Source: JAGVSR01 sp964458265 (GTDB lineage Bacteria > Pseudomonadota > Alphaproteobacteria > Rhizobiales > Hyphomicrobiaceae). From it: 64,000 nucleotides of DNA. The stretch is taken from positions 10,765 to 74,764 of the forward strand of contig CAYWIF010000014.1 of NCBI GenBank assembly GCA_964458265.1, given 5' to 3'. Below the pieces are notes generated by a model. The model saw nothing but the letters and a program-made list of their open reading frames with translations, was not told the DNA's origin and searched no databases. Below are positions 54,061 through 62,070 of the stretch, piece after piece (position 1 is the stretch's first letter; every line of letters begins with the position of its first letter). The translations under genes and the position numbers were made by a program.

Positions 54061-54417
54061 GGAGGGCTTCTGTTGCCCGGTGCCCTCCGTACCGCGCCTT
54101 ACCCGGCTAAGGGCAAGGGCTTTAGTGTTTAGGCTTTTGGCGCTGCATTACGCAGCGACAGCAGCCTCAGCATAGTTGTCATTGGCAACTATTCTGAATG
54201 ACCCGATAACGGTGGTATCATGCCGAGCGAAAGCAAAGCCCTTTACACCCTCGTCGATCCTAGTTCGCCCCCATATGAGTTGCGCCGTGCGGCTCCCCTG
54301 CGAGGAGCCGGCCGCACGGCGCGGCTGGAATAGTGGTGGAGGCGCCGGGTACTGCCCCCGGGTCCGAATGGCTTATTACGACCGCGTTTATCGCCATAGC
54401 CGGACGAATCCGGCCCC
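54061..54417 (-). ncRNA. ssrA: Circularly permuted two-piece tmRNA
   Basis: On the minus strand an acceptor piece comes first and ends GGCGCCTCCACCA, the CCA being encoded at 54334-54336. A hairpin-forming linker (54273-54333) is followed by a coding piece starting GGGGGCG at 54272. GGGGGCG pairs with CGCCTCC as a 7-bp acceptor stem containing G3-U70, the alanine identity pair. The coding piece has the tmRNA D-region GGATCGACGAGGG, AATAGTT just before the resume codon GCC, and a tag frame at 54186-54148 reading ANDNYAEAAVAA then TAA. A late stem (54061-54067/54082-54088) may mark the 3' end. Both outer ends are estimated. The RNA rescues stalled ribosomes with SmpB. Confidence 0.93.
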
Positions 54418-54420
54418 ATG

Positions 54421-54449
54421 TATATAGGCTGTGCGACAGACGATGGAAA
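54421..54449 (-). promoter_or_regulatory. ssrA promoter
   Basis: On the minus strand TTTCCA (54444-54449), a 17-base spacer and TATATA (54421-54426). The -10 is strong and the expected transcription start falls on the G-run at about 54417-54414, where the acceptor piece appears to begin. Confidence 0.55.
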
Positions 54450-54524
54450 GACGGGCATGCCGGGGCGGCATGACGGCTTTGGCAGCATGATGAACACTTT
54501 TGCCACAGGTAGGGAATCCGGCGC

Positions 54525-55292
54525 ATGACGGTGGGTACGGAAGTTTTGACGGACGGCCCGCCGCGCTATCTGCCGGAGACGCCCTGGACCCCGCTGGCAG
54601 CCCTCGGGGCGACCGGGGTCATTGCGTTGGGACCGGGCGTTATAGGCGTCGCTGCGTTGTCGCTGGCGATGCCGCGGTTGGCGAACGGGGACGGCGGTCA
54701 GTCGTTTCTCTCGCTCGCCACCGTCGAGGGCGTCGCGTTCGCCGCGGCTATTCAGATTTTGTCGCTCGCCCTCGTTTGGATGCTCGCGGGACGCGGCGGT
54801 CAGCGCCAGGCGGTCCTGCGCCTGACCGGTGACCGGTTTACGGCCGGGTTCTACGTTGCGGCTGGTCTCTTGCTTCTGCTGATCACCGGAATCCTTGAGT
54901 TCATTCTCTACAAGACACTGGAGATCGACATTTTCGCCGACACGGCATGGCTGCGCGAGGGCCTCATGTCCTCGACGGCGCTGGGTGTTTTCATTATTGC
55001 CGTCATCCTGGCGCCGCTGTGGGAGGAACTGGCCTTCCGCGGCTTTCTGTTGTCGGCTCTGGCCAAAACGCGCCTCGGCTTCTGGGGCGCGGCGCTGTTA
55101 GCCAATGTTCTGTGGACATCGCTCCATGCCACCTACTCTTGGGCGGGTGTCGCCAGCGTGTTCGTGGCAGGTCTGTTGCTGTCGTGGCTGGTGTGGCGCA
55201 CCGGGTCCATCAAACCGGCCATCGTCACGCATGCGATCGGCAACATTTTCGCCCTCGCCTTCACTTACGGCTTCGCGCCGGTCCCTGCATGA
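54525..55292 (+). CDS. CPBP family intramembrane metalloprotease
   Basis: A 255-residue polytopic membrane protein of the CAAX-protease/bacteriocin-processing (Abi, Rce1-like) family, with six to eight membrane segments. Catalytic motifs are EExxxR at 167-172 (PLWEELAFRGFL), a histidine in SLHATYSW near 203 and another in HAIGN near 237. Members cleave peptides within the membrane, but the substrate here is unknown. AGGGA lies upstream of the ATG. It is divergent from ssrA and lies 32 bases upstream of thyA, so it may share a message with thyA. Confidence 0.85.
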   Translation: MTVGTEVLTDGPPRYLPETPWTPLAALGATGVIALGPGVIGVAALSLAMPRLANGDGGQSFLSLATVEGVAFAAAIQILSLALVWMLAGRGGQRQAVLRLTGDRFTAGFYVAAGLLLLLITGILEFILYKTLEIDIFADTAWLREGLMSSTALGVFIIAVILAPLWEELAFRGFLLSALAKTRLGFWGAALLANVLWTSLHATYSWAGVASVFVAGLLLSWLVWRTGSIKPAIVTHAIGNIFALAFTYGFAPVPA

Positions 55293-55324
55293 GGCGGCGA
55301 AGGGAATCGCGGTAGAACGCTCCT

Positions 55325-56119
55325 ATGGAACAGTATCTTGATTTGTTGCGCCGCGTGCGCACGACCGGCGTCAGGAAAACCGACCGCACCGGCACCGGCA
55401 CGCTCAGCGTCTTCGGCCATCAGATGCGCTTCGATCTCGCCGCCGGCTTCCCGCTTGTCACCACGAAGAAACTGCACGTCAAATCGATCATTCACGAACT
55501 CATCTGGTTTCTCGCCGGCGACACGAACATCGCCTATCTGAAGCAGCACGGCGTGCGCATCTGGGACGAGTGGGCGGATGCGAACGGCAACCTCGGTCCC
55601 GTCTATGGCAAGCAGTGGCGGTCCTGGTCCACGCCTGACGGACGCACCATCGACCAGATCGCCGAGGTCGTGCATACGCTCAAAACCAATCCCGACAGCC
55701 GCCGCATGATCGTCTCGGCCTGGAATCCTGCAGACATTCCACAGATGGCGCTGGCACCTTGCCACTGCCTGTTCCAGTTCTACGTCGCCGACGGCAAGCT
55801 CTCCTGTCAGCTCTACCAGCGCTCCGCCGATATCTTCCTCGGCGTGCCGTTCAATATCGCCAGCTATGCGCTCCTCACCATGATGATGGCCCAGGTGACG
55901 GATCTGGAGCCCGGCGACTTCGTCCACACCTTCGGCGACGCCCACCTCTACCTGAACCACTTGGAACAGGCCGATCTCCAGCTGTCCCGCGCGCCGCGTT
56001 CGCTTTCCACGATGACGATCAACCCCGACGCCAAGGACATCTTCGCGTTCCGCCATGACGACTTCACCCTCTCGGGCTACGACCCCCATCCCCACATCGC
56101 CGCCCCGGTTGCGGTTTGA
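55325..56119 (+). CDS. thyA: Thymidylate synthase
   Basis: A 264-residue enzyme, the same length as E. coli ThyA. It methylates dUMP to dTMP using methylenetetrahydrofolate. The catalytic cysteine is C146 in LAPCHCLFQF. DRTGTGTLSVFG at the N-terminus, the QRSADIFLGVPFNIASYALL block and DAHLYLNHLEQ are typical. The reaction yields dihydrofolate, recycled by FolA encoded about 500 bases downstream; a lipoprotein gene separates the two. Confidence 0.97.
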   Translation: MEQYLDLLRRVRTTGVRKTDRTGTGTLSVFGHQMRFDLAAGFPLVTTKKLHVKSIIHELIWFLAGDTNIAYLKQHGVRIWDEWADANGNLGPVYGKQWRSWSTPDGRTIDQIAEVVHTLKTNPDSRRMIVSAWNPADIPQMALAPCHCLFQFYVADGKLSCQLYQRSADIFLGVPFNIASYALLTMMMAQVTDLEPGDFVHTFGDAHLYLNHLEQADLQLSRAPRSLSTMTINPDAKDIFAFRHDDFTLSGYDPHPHIAAPVAV

Positions 56120-56191
56120 GCAAAACACATTGCAACTTTCTGTGCTCGTCGCTAGCAATTGAACCACAGGTAAGATGTCCAGGGGGGATGT

Positions 56192-56593
56192 GTGCCGAGG
56201 ATCAGCGTTTTTTTGGTGTTGGCTTTTTTAGTTACCGCATGTGCCACGATTACTAAGGGAACCACACAGCCCATTGTTCTGACGACTCCGGGTGTCCCGG
56301 GCGCACAGTGCACTTTGAATTCACCGGCAATTGGCACCAAGGTCGTGACCACTCCTGCGACGCTCGTTCTCGACAAAAGCCAGAGTTCGATAACGGTCGT
56401 CTGCAAGAAGGAGTGCTTCCAGGACGGAACGGGGATCATCGCTTCGAACACGGAAACGATGGCTGCCGGCAACATTTTGGCGGGCGGCGTAATCGGATTG
56501 GGCATTGATGCGGCGAGCGGCGCGATGAATAAGTATAACGCGGACAACCAGATCGCGATGGTCCCGCTGCCGGGATGTAAGCCCACATCATAG
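56192..56593 (+). CDS. Small lipoprotein between thyA and folA
   Basis: A 133-residue predicted lipoprotein: signal peptide MPRISVFLVLAFLVTAC with lipobox VTAC at 14-17, then TITKGTTQPIVLTTPGVPGA and SITVVCKKECFQ. The C-terminus has a glycine-rich hydrophobic stretch (NILAGGVIGLGIDAASGAM) followed by VPLPGC. This layout recurs in small cell-envelope lipoproteins of unknown function. The start is GTG with GGGGGGA upstream. The first part is visibly AT-rich (T-runs in the signal sequence) compared with thyA and folA on either side, which suggests insertion of foreign or fast-evolving DNA. Confidence 0.75.
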   Translation: MPRISVFLVLAFLVTACATITKGTTQPIVLTTPGVPGAQCTLNSPAIGTKVVTTPATLVLDKSQSSITVVCKKECFQDGTGIIASNTETMAAGNILAGGVIGLGIDAASGAMNKYNADNQIAMVPLPGCKPTS

Positions 56594-56624
56594 GTGGAAT
56601 GGCACTGATCGCGAAAAGACAATC

Positions 56625-57140
56625 ATGACCGTCACCACATCCCTCATCGTTGCCGTCGCGCGAAACGGCGTCATTGGCCGCGACGGCCAACTTCCCTGGC
56701 GCATGCCGTCCGACCTCAAGACGTTTCGCCGCCTCACCATGGGCAAGCCGATCGTCATGGGCCGCAAGACGTTCCAGTCCATCGGCCGCCCCCTCGACGG
56801 CCGCGACAACATCGTCATCACCCGCGATCCCCATTTCGCGGCGGACGGCGTCACCGTCTTCAACAGCGTCACCGAAGCCCTGGTCCTCGCCCGCTCACTC
56901 GCGCGCACGAACGGCACCGACGAAGTCATGGTGATCGGCGGCGCGGACATTTTCGCCGCCACGTTGCCCGATGCGCAGCGCGTCTATTGGACCGAAATCG
57001 AAGGCGAGCCGGCGGGCAACGTCACGTTTCCCCCACTCGACACAGCAGAATGGCACGAGGTGTCCCGCGAAGCTCTCCCGCGCGGCCCGCGCGACGAGTT
57101 CGACGCCGTTCTCAAAATCTACGAACGAACGCCCGCTTGA
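56625..57140 (+). CDS. folA: Dihydrofolate reductase
   Basis: A 171-residue NADPH-dependent reductase regenerating tetrahydrofolate. It begins SLIVAVARNGVIGRDGQLPW, the family N-terminus with the conserved Trp, followed by the acidic-region helix SDLKTFRRLT, GKPIVMGRKTFQSIGRPL, and the NADPH-binding VMVIGGADIFAATLP. It forms a functional pair with thyA, interrupted by the lipoprotein gene. Confidence 0.96.
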   Translation: MTVTTSLIVAVARNGVIGRDGQLPWRMPSDLKTFRRLTMGKPIVMGRKTFQSIGRPLDGRDNIVITRDPHFAADGVTVFNSVTEALVLARSLARTNGTDEVMVIGGADIFAATLPDAQRVYWTEIEGEPAGNVTFPPLDTAEWHEVSREALPRGPRDEFDAVLKIYERTPA

Positions 57141-57234
57141 TCCGGTCCGCCGGATGCACCCGCGCGCCTGATGTGCCAGCCGCCGCCGTGTCTTGATCCC
57201 CGCCGCCGAACGCCCACATCCGTATCGAGCATGT

Positions 57235-57263
57235 TTGCGTAGCCAAGGGCGCTCGCCTATAAG
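57235..57263 (+). promoter_or_regulatory. Promoter of the hflK operon
   Basis: TTGCGT (57235-57240), a 17-base spacer and TATAAG (57258-57263). The -10 matches at five of six positions; the -35 keeps only TTG. It is about 110 bases before hflK, in the spacer after folA. Confidence 0.45.
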
Positions 57264-57373
57264 CAGTCGAACTTCGCGCCGCAATATTATGCCGATGCAA
57301 CCTTGGGTGCCAGTGGCTGCGGCGCGCCGGTCATTCACATCCCTTCAAAATCAACCGAAAGGCTGAAGTAGCA

Positions 57374-58531
57374 ATGCCCTGGAGCAATCAGAGTGGTGGT
57401 GGCGGCTGGAAAGGCAGCTCCGGAGGCGGCGGCGGTCCGTGGGGACAAGGGCCGCGCGGCGGCGGAGGCGGCGGTAGTGGCAGCGGCGGTCCACCCCCCG
57501 ATCTGGAAGAGATTTTGAAGCGCGGCCAGGACAAGATGAAACAAGCCATGGGCGGCGGCGGCGGCGTGCCGGGTCCGTTGCTTTTCCTGGCCGGAGCAGT
57601 CGCTATCGCCGTGGTCGCGTGGAACGCGTTCTTTTTCCGAGTCAACCCGGACGAGCTTGGCGTCGTGATGCGCTTCGGTCAATTCGTTCGCCAGGAACCG
57701 CCGGGTCTGCATTTCCGTCTGCCATACCCGATCGAAGAGGTATCCCTGCCGAAGGTGACCCAGCAGCGGGTGACGGAAATTGGCATGCGCTCTTCACAAG
57801 GCGCCCGCGGCATCGCCACGAGCACCTCCGATGTGCGCGAGGAAAGCCTCATGCTGACCGGCGATGAGAACATCGTCGACATCGATTTCGCGGTCTTCTG
57901 GCGCATCCGCGATGCAGCCGAATTCCTGTTCAACATCCAGAACCCCGAAAACACGGTCAAGGAAGTGGCCGAAAGCGCAATGCGCGAAATCGTCGGCAAA
58001 TCCCGCATTCAGCCGATCCTCACCGAAGAGCGCCAGAAGCTGGCGCAGGATGTTCAGAAACTCGTCCAAGACACGCTTGACCGCTACAAGGCCGGTATTG
58101 CGATCACGGAAGTGCAGCTTCTGAAGTCCGATCCGCCCGCCGAGGTCATCGAGGCGTTCCGCTCCGTGCAGGCCGCCCGCCTAGAAAAGGAGACGCTGCA
58201 GAACCAGGCCAGCGCCTACGCCAATAAGTCTGTCAACGAGGCGAAGGGCGAAGCCGAACGCATTCTGCAGGGCGCCGAAGGCTACAAGCAGCAGACGGTC
58301 GCTGAAGCCAACGGCCAGGCCGCGCGCTTTTTGCAGGTCTTTGAAGAATACAAGAAGGCGCCCGACGTCACGCGCCAGCGCATGTTCCTCGAAACGATGG
58401 AACGGGTGATGGGCGGCACTGACAAGATTATCCTGGACAGCAAGGGCGGCCAGGGCGTCGTGCCATATCTGCCGCTCGATCAGCTCCAGCGGCGCACGAC
58501 TCCCACCGCACCGGCGACGGGAGGCAACTGA
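57374..58531 (+). CDS. hflK: HflK subunit of the HflKC membrane complex
   Basis: A 385-residue SPFH/prohibitin-family protein that with HflC forms a large periplasmic cage around the FtsH protease. The first 65 residues are glycine-rich with little else (SSGGGGGPWGQ, PRGGGGGGSG). One transmembrane segment follows (LLFLAGAVAIAVVAWNAFFF, about 76-95). The SPFH domain continues with NPDELGVVMRFGQF and VDIDFAVFWRIRDA, and a long coiled coil rich in Ala, Glu and Gln is near the C-terminus (NEAKGEAERILQGAEGYKQQ). It is followed one base later by hflC. Confidence 0.94.
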   Translation: MPWSNQSGGGGWKGSSGGGGGPWGQGPRGGGGGGSGSGGPPPDLEEILKRGQDKMKQAMGGGGGVPGPLLFLAGAVAIAVVAWNAFFFRVNPDELGVVMRFGQFVRQEPPGLHFRLPYPIEEVSLPKVTQQRVTEIGMRSSQGARGIATSTSDVREESLMLTGDENIVDIDFAVFWRIRDAAEFLFNIQNPENTVKEVAESAMREIVGKSRIQPILTEERQKLAQDVQKLVQDTLDRYKAGIAITEVQLLKSDPPAEVIEAFRSVQAARLEKETLQNQASAYANKSVNEAKGEAERILQGAEGYKQQTVAEANGQAARFLQVFEEYKKAPDVTRQRMFLETMERVMGGTDKIILDSKGGQGVVPYLPLDQLQRRTTPTAPATGGN

Positions 58532-58532
58532 G

Positions 58533-59411
58533 ATGCGCACATTCCTCGCCTTCATCTTCATCCTGCTGCTTACCGGCGCAGCGGCGCTTTACGCCTCCGC
58601 CTTCATCGTCCACCAGAACGAGCAAGCACTCGTGCTGCGCTTTGGTGAACCGGTGGGCGTCATCACCAAGCCCGGCCTGAACTGGAAGGTGCCCGTCGTC
58701 GATACGGTGGACATCTTTGAGAAGCGGATCCTGGACCTTGATGCCTCGCCGCAGGAAGTCACCGCCGTCGACCAGAAGCGTCTCGTCGTTGACAGCTTCG
58801 TTCGCTACCGCATCACCAATCCGCTCGAATTCTACAAAACATTGCGTTTCGAAGGCGCCGTGCCGTCGCGGCTGGGGCCCATCGTGGAGTCGGCGGTCCG
58901 CGGCGTTCTGGGTGGCGTGAGCTTCTCCGACATCGTGCGCGATAAGCGCGAAGAGCTGATGTCGCGCATCGCCAAGCAGGTGAATGCCCAAGCCGCGCCC
59001 CTTGGCATCGAAGTGGTCGATGTCCGCATCAAGCGCGCCGACCTGCCCGAGCAGAACGCGATCCGCGTGTTCGAGCGGATGCGCGCCGAGCGCGAACGCG
59101 AGGCAGCCGAGTTCCGTTCGCAGGGCACCGCCGAAGCCAACCGCATCCGCGCAACAGCCGACCGCGAGGTCACGGTCATCAAGGCTGACGCGACGCGCAA
59201 AGGCGAAGAAATGCGGGGTCAGGGCGACGCCGAACGCAACCGCATCTTTGCCGATGCTTACGGCCAGGACGCGGACTTCTTCGGGTTCTATCGGTCCATG
59301 CAGGCCTATGAGCAGGCGATCAAATCCGGTGACAGCAAGCTCGTGCTCTCCCCGGATTCGCCGTTCTTCAAATACTTCAACGACCCGTCGGGTCAGGCTC
59401 CCAAGCCCTGA
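58533..59411 (+). CDS. hflC: HflC subunit of the HflKC membrane complex
   Basis: A 292-residue SPFH partner of HflK. An N-terminal membrane segment (FLAFIFILLLTGAAALYASA) is followed by VHQNEQALVLRFGEPVG and VDSFVRYRITNPLEFYKT. The C-terminal coiled coil has QGTAEANRIRATADREVTVI. It starts one base after the hflK stop, so the two subunits are made from one message. The complex modulates FtsH-dependent membrane protein degradation. Confidence 0.94.
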   Translation: MRTFLAFIFILLLTGAAALYASAFIVHQNEQALVLRFGEPVGVITKPGLNWKVPVVDTVDIFEKRILDLDASPQEVTAVDQKRLVVDSFVRYRITNPLEFYKTLRFEGAVPSRLGPIVESAVRGVLGGVSFSDIVRDKREELMSRIAKQVNAQAAPLGIEVVDVRIKRADLPEQNAIRVFERMRAEREREAAEFRSQGTAEANRIRATADREVTVIKADATRKGEEMRGQGDAERNRIFADAYGQDADFFGFYRSMQAYEQAIKSGDSKLVLSPDSPFFKYFNDPSGQAPKP

Positions 59412-59448
59412 TCCTACGGCTGAAGCTTAATCGGGACCGGTTGCAGCT

Positions 59449-59634
59449 ATGAGCGATCTCATTGTTGGAGCCGGTCTCGTTCTCGTTTTCGAGGGTTTGA
59501 TGTGGGCCCTGGCCCCACAATTGGCCCGACGCCTCCTCGAAATGGCCAATGAGACCCCGCCAGTTACGCTCCGCGCGTCCGGATGGGCAGCGGTCGTGGC
59601 CGGCCTGCTGCTCATCTGGCTCATACGGGGATGA
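59449..59634 (+). CDS. DUF2065 small membrane protein
   Basis: A 61-residue protein with two transmembrane helices: IVGAGLVLVFEGLMWALAP near the N-terminus and AAVVAGLLLIWLIRG at the end, joined by a short polar loop. This is the DUF2065 pattern. The gene follows hflC by 37 bases and precedes the DegP-like protease gene; this neighbourhood with hflC is conserved in proteobacteria and points to a role near HflKC/FtsH, but no activity is known. Confidence 0.8.
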   Translation: MSDLIVGAGLVLVFEGLMWALAPQLARRLLEMANETPPVTLRASGWAAVVAGLLLIWLIRG

Positions 59635-59742
59635 CGGAAGTTGTGCGCCGGAAAGGAAAGGCGCCGCGTTGACTTGGAGGCGCGCGCGACCAGAATGGTG
59701 GTCCTTAAGCGCGCCATGAACGAGCATTTTCGGGAGACAAGC

Positions 59743-61215
59743 ATGCGTTCGGTGACCTGTGCGGCAATGCGCAAGACCTGTCTGGCATCTGCCGTCGCGG
59801 CATGCGCTGCGCTCCTTACTGTCCCTGTTGCGGCATTCCGGGATGGACCGCAGTCCGTCGCGCCGTTGGCGGAGAAATTGTCCGGCGCCGTCGTGAATAT
59901 CTCCACAACCCAGGTCGCGAAATCGCCGGATGGTGTGCCGCTGCCTAAGGTGCCGAAGGGATCGCCGTTTGAGGACTTCTTCGAAGAGTTCTTCAACAAG
60001 CGCGGCGGACGCAGCACGCCGCAGGATCGCAAGGTTTCATCGCTGGGTTCCGGCTTTGTCATCGACGGCGTCGAAGGCCTCGTCGTCACCAATAACCATG
60101 TCATCGAAGGCGCCGACGAAATCGTCATCAATTTCCACGACGGAACCAAGCTCAAGGTTGACAAAGTTCTGGGCAAGGACAGCAAGGCCGACATCGCGCT
60201 TTTGAAGGTCACACCGAAAACGCCTTTGAAATCGGTCGCATTCGGTTCCTCCGGCGAAATGAAAGTCGGCGATTGGGTCATGGCAATCGGCAACCCGTTC
60301 GGGTTGGGCGGCACCGTGACTGTTGGCATCATTTCCGCCAAGCAGCGGGATATCAATGCCGGTCCCTATGACGACTTCATTCAGACTGACGCTGCCATCA
60401 ATCGCGGCAACTCCGGTGGCCCCTTGTTCAACATGAATGGCGACGTCATCGGTGTGAACACGGCCATCATTTCACCGACCGGTGGCTCTATCGGCATTGG
60501 TTTCGCCGTCCCCTCCGACACGGTGCAGGCGGTCGTCCAACAGTTGAAGGAGTTTGGGGAAGTACGCCGCGGCTGGCTTGGCGTAAAGATTCAAACCGTC
60601 TCCGAGGACATCGCCGAAAGCCTAGGCGTTGCGGAAAACACCGGCGCGCTCGTCTCCGCGGTGACGCCCGAAGGCCCCGCGGCAAAGGGCGGTCTGCAGC
60701 CGGGCGACGTCATCATGAAATTCGACGGCAAAGAGGTTTCGACCATGCGGGGGCTGCCCCGTCTCGTGGCCCAGGCGCCGATCGGGAAGTCGGTCGACGT
60801 GGAATTCCTGCGTGCCGGCGAGAAAAAGACGTTGCAAGTCGTCGTCGGGCGACTGGAAGAGATCGACGACGAGCCCAAAAGCGATGATCCAGATGCACCG
60901 GAAGATGAGCCGGCCAACCCGGAAAATGTCCTCGGGCTCACGGTCACGCCGCTGACGGACGATCTGCGCACGCAACTCGGTTTCGACAAGAAGATTAACG
61001 GGCTGCTTGTCACCGCGATCGATCCGGAGAGCGGAGCAGCAGGCAAGAATCTCAAACTGGGCGATGTCATTGTCGAGGCGCAGCAGAGCCAGATCGCAAG
61101 CGTGGCCGACCTTAACGCCGCGATCGACAAGGTGAAAAAGTCCGGCGGACGTCAGATCTTGATGCTGGTCGAAGATGCCAAGGGCGACACCCGTTTCGTC
61201 GCTCTGCCGCTTTAG
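59743..61215 (+). CDS. degP: Periplasmic DegP/HtrA-family serine protease
   Basis: A 490-residue periplasmic protease and chaperone. The signal peptide runs to about 31 (LASAVAACAALLTVPVAAF). The trypsin-like domain has catalytic H119 (TNNHVIEGA), D150 (KADIALLK) and S224 (RGNSGGPLF). Two PDZ domains follow (about 265-360, GWLGVKIQTV; and about 395-485, GLTVTPL), the Do-type layout. ATG 59743 has GGGAG six bases upstream, so in-frame upstream codons are rejected. Position behind hflK-hflC-DUF2065 is the usual one. The name degP versus mucD cannot be settled from sequence. Confidence 0.93.
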   Translation: MRSVTCAAMRKTCLASAVAACAALLTVPVAAFRDGPQSVAPLAEKLSGAVVNISTTQVAKSPDGVPLPKVPKGSPFEDFFEEFFNKRGGRSTPQDRKVSSLGSGFVIDGVEGLVVTNNHVIEGADEIVINFHDGTKLKVDKVLGKDSKADIALLKVTPKTPLKSVAFGSSGEMKVGDWVMAIGNPFGLGGTVTVGIISAKQRDINAGPYDDFIQTDAAINRGNSGGPLFNMNGDVIGVNTAIISPTGGSIGIGFAVPSDTVQAVVQQLKEFGEVRRGWLGVKIQTVSEDIAESLGVAENTGALVSAVTPEGPAAKGGLQPGDVIMKFDGKEVSTMRGLPRLVAQAPIGKSVDVEFLRAGEKKTLQVVVGRLEEIDDEPKSDDPDAPEDEPANPENVLGLTVTPLTDDLRTQLGFDKKINGLLVTAIDPESGAAGKNLKLGDVIVEAQQSQIASVADLNAAIDKVKKSGGRQILMLVEDAKGDTRFVALPL

Positions 61216-61319
61216 ACCGCTGGGCGGGCGGCGCAACCCACACCGAGCCACTATGCACCTGATGCCTCAGGGTCTAAAGCAAACTAGCCGAATTGAAATT
61301 GCCTGGGAGCGACGTCACT

Positions 61320-62036
61320 GTGGCCGACCGCAATCACAGCCTGATCGACACCATTCTCGACATCTTCGTGCCCATCCATTCGGACGGACACAAGTTCGTC
61401 GCCATTGGTCTTCTCGCCACGCTCGCCGGATTTTTCCTGTGGGACCCGCTCGGCTGGATCGCGGCCGCCGTCACCGCCTGGATCTGCTACTTCTTCCGTG
61501 ATCCCGACCGCGTCACGCCGCTGCGCGACGGCTTGGTGATTTCTCCGGCCGACGGCCGCATCTCCATGATCGAGAAGGTCCGCCCGCCAAAGGAACTTGG
61601 CCTTGGCGACGAGGAGCGCGTGCGCGTTTCCGTCTTCCTCTCCGTCTTCGACGTTCACATCAACCGCGCGCCCGTTGCCGGGCGAATCATACGTTCCGTT
61701 TATATCCCCGGCGCCTTTCTCAACGCCGCGCTCGACAAAGCGAGCGAAGAAAACGAACGTCGCGCCATCGTGATCGAAACTGCCGCTGGCCAGACTATCG
61801 GCGTGGTGCAGATCGCGGGCCTCGTCGCGCGCCGCATCGTAACCTTCTCTCAGGAAGGCGACGTCGTTGGTGTCGGCCAACGGTTCGGATTGATCCGGTT
61901 TGGCTCGCGCGTCGACACGTTTCTGCCGCCGGGCCATGGTGCGCTGGTTTCGATCGGCCAGCGGGCCATCGCTGGTGAAACGGTCTTCGCCGATTTGAAA
62001 TCTACCGAACCGGAACGCGAAGCGCGCCGGGTTTGA
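61320..62036 (+). CDS. psd: Phosphatidylserine decarboxylase, short type
   Basis: A roughly 238-residue pyruvoyl-dependent membrane enzyme converting phosphatidylserine to phosphatidylethanolamine. The N-terminal region LVPIHSDGHKF-like segment (FVPIHSDGHKFVA) and one or two membrane segments precede the catalytic domain (FFRDPDRVTPLRDG, SVFDVHINRAPVAG). FGSRVD near the C-terminus contains the Gly-Ser self-cleavage site that generates the pyruvoyl group. GTG 61320 is the likely start; TTG 61293 would add nine residues. It lies upstream of pssA, whose product makes its substrate. Confidence 0.92.
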   Translation: MADRNHSLIDTILDIFVPIHSDGHKFVAIGLLATLAGFFLWDPLGWIAAAVTAWICYFFRDPDRVTPLRDGLVISPADGRISMIEKVRPPKELGLGDEERVRVSVFLSVFDVHINRAPVAGRIIRSVYIPGAFLNAALDKASEENERRAIVIETAAGQTIGVVQIAGLVARRIVTFSQEGDVVGVGQRFGLIRFGSRVDTFLPPGHGALVSIGQRAIAGETVFADLKSTEPEREARRV

Positions 62037-62070
62037 GTAAGCCCCTGGGCCCCGCGAATTGGAGGCAAAA

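Noticed and set aside
54176..54506. Short open frames on both strands between sspB and the CPBP protease
   Set aside because: They overlie the tmRNA gene and have no ribosome binding sites or family resemblance.
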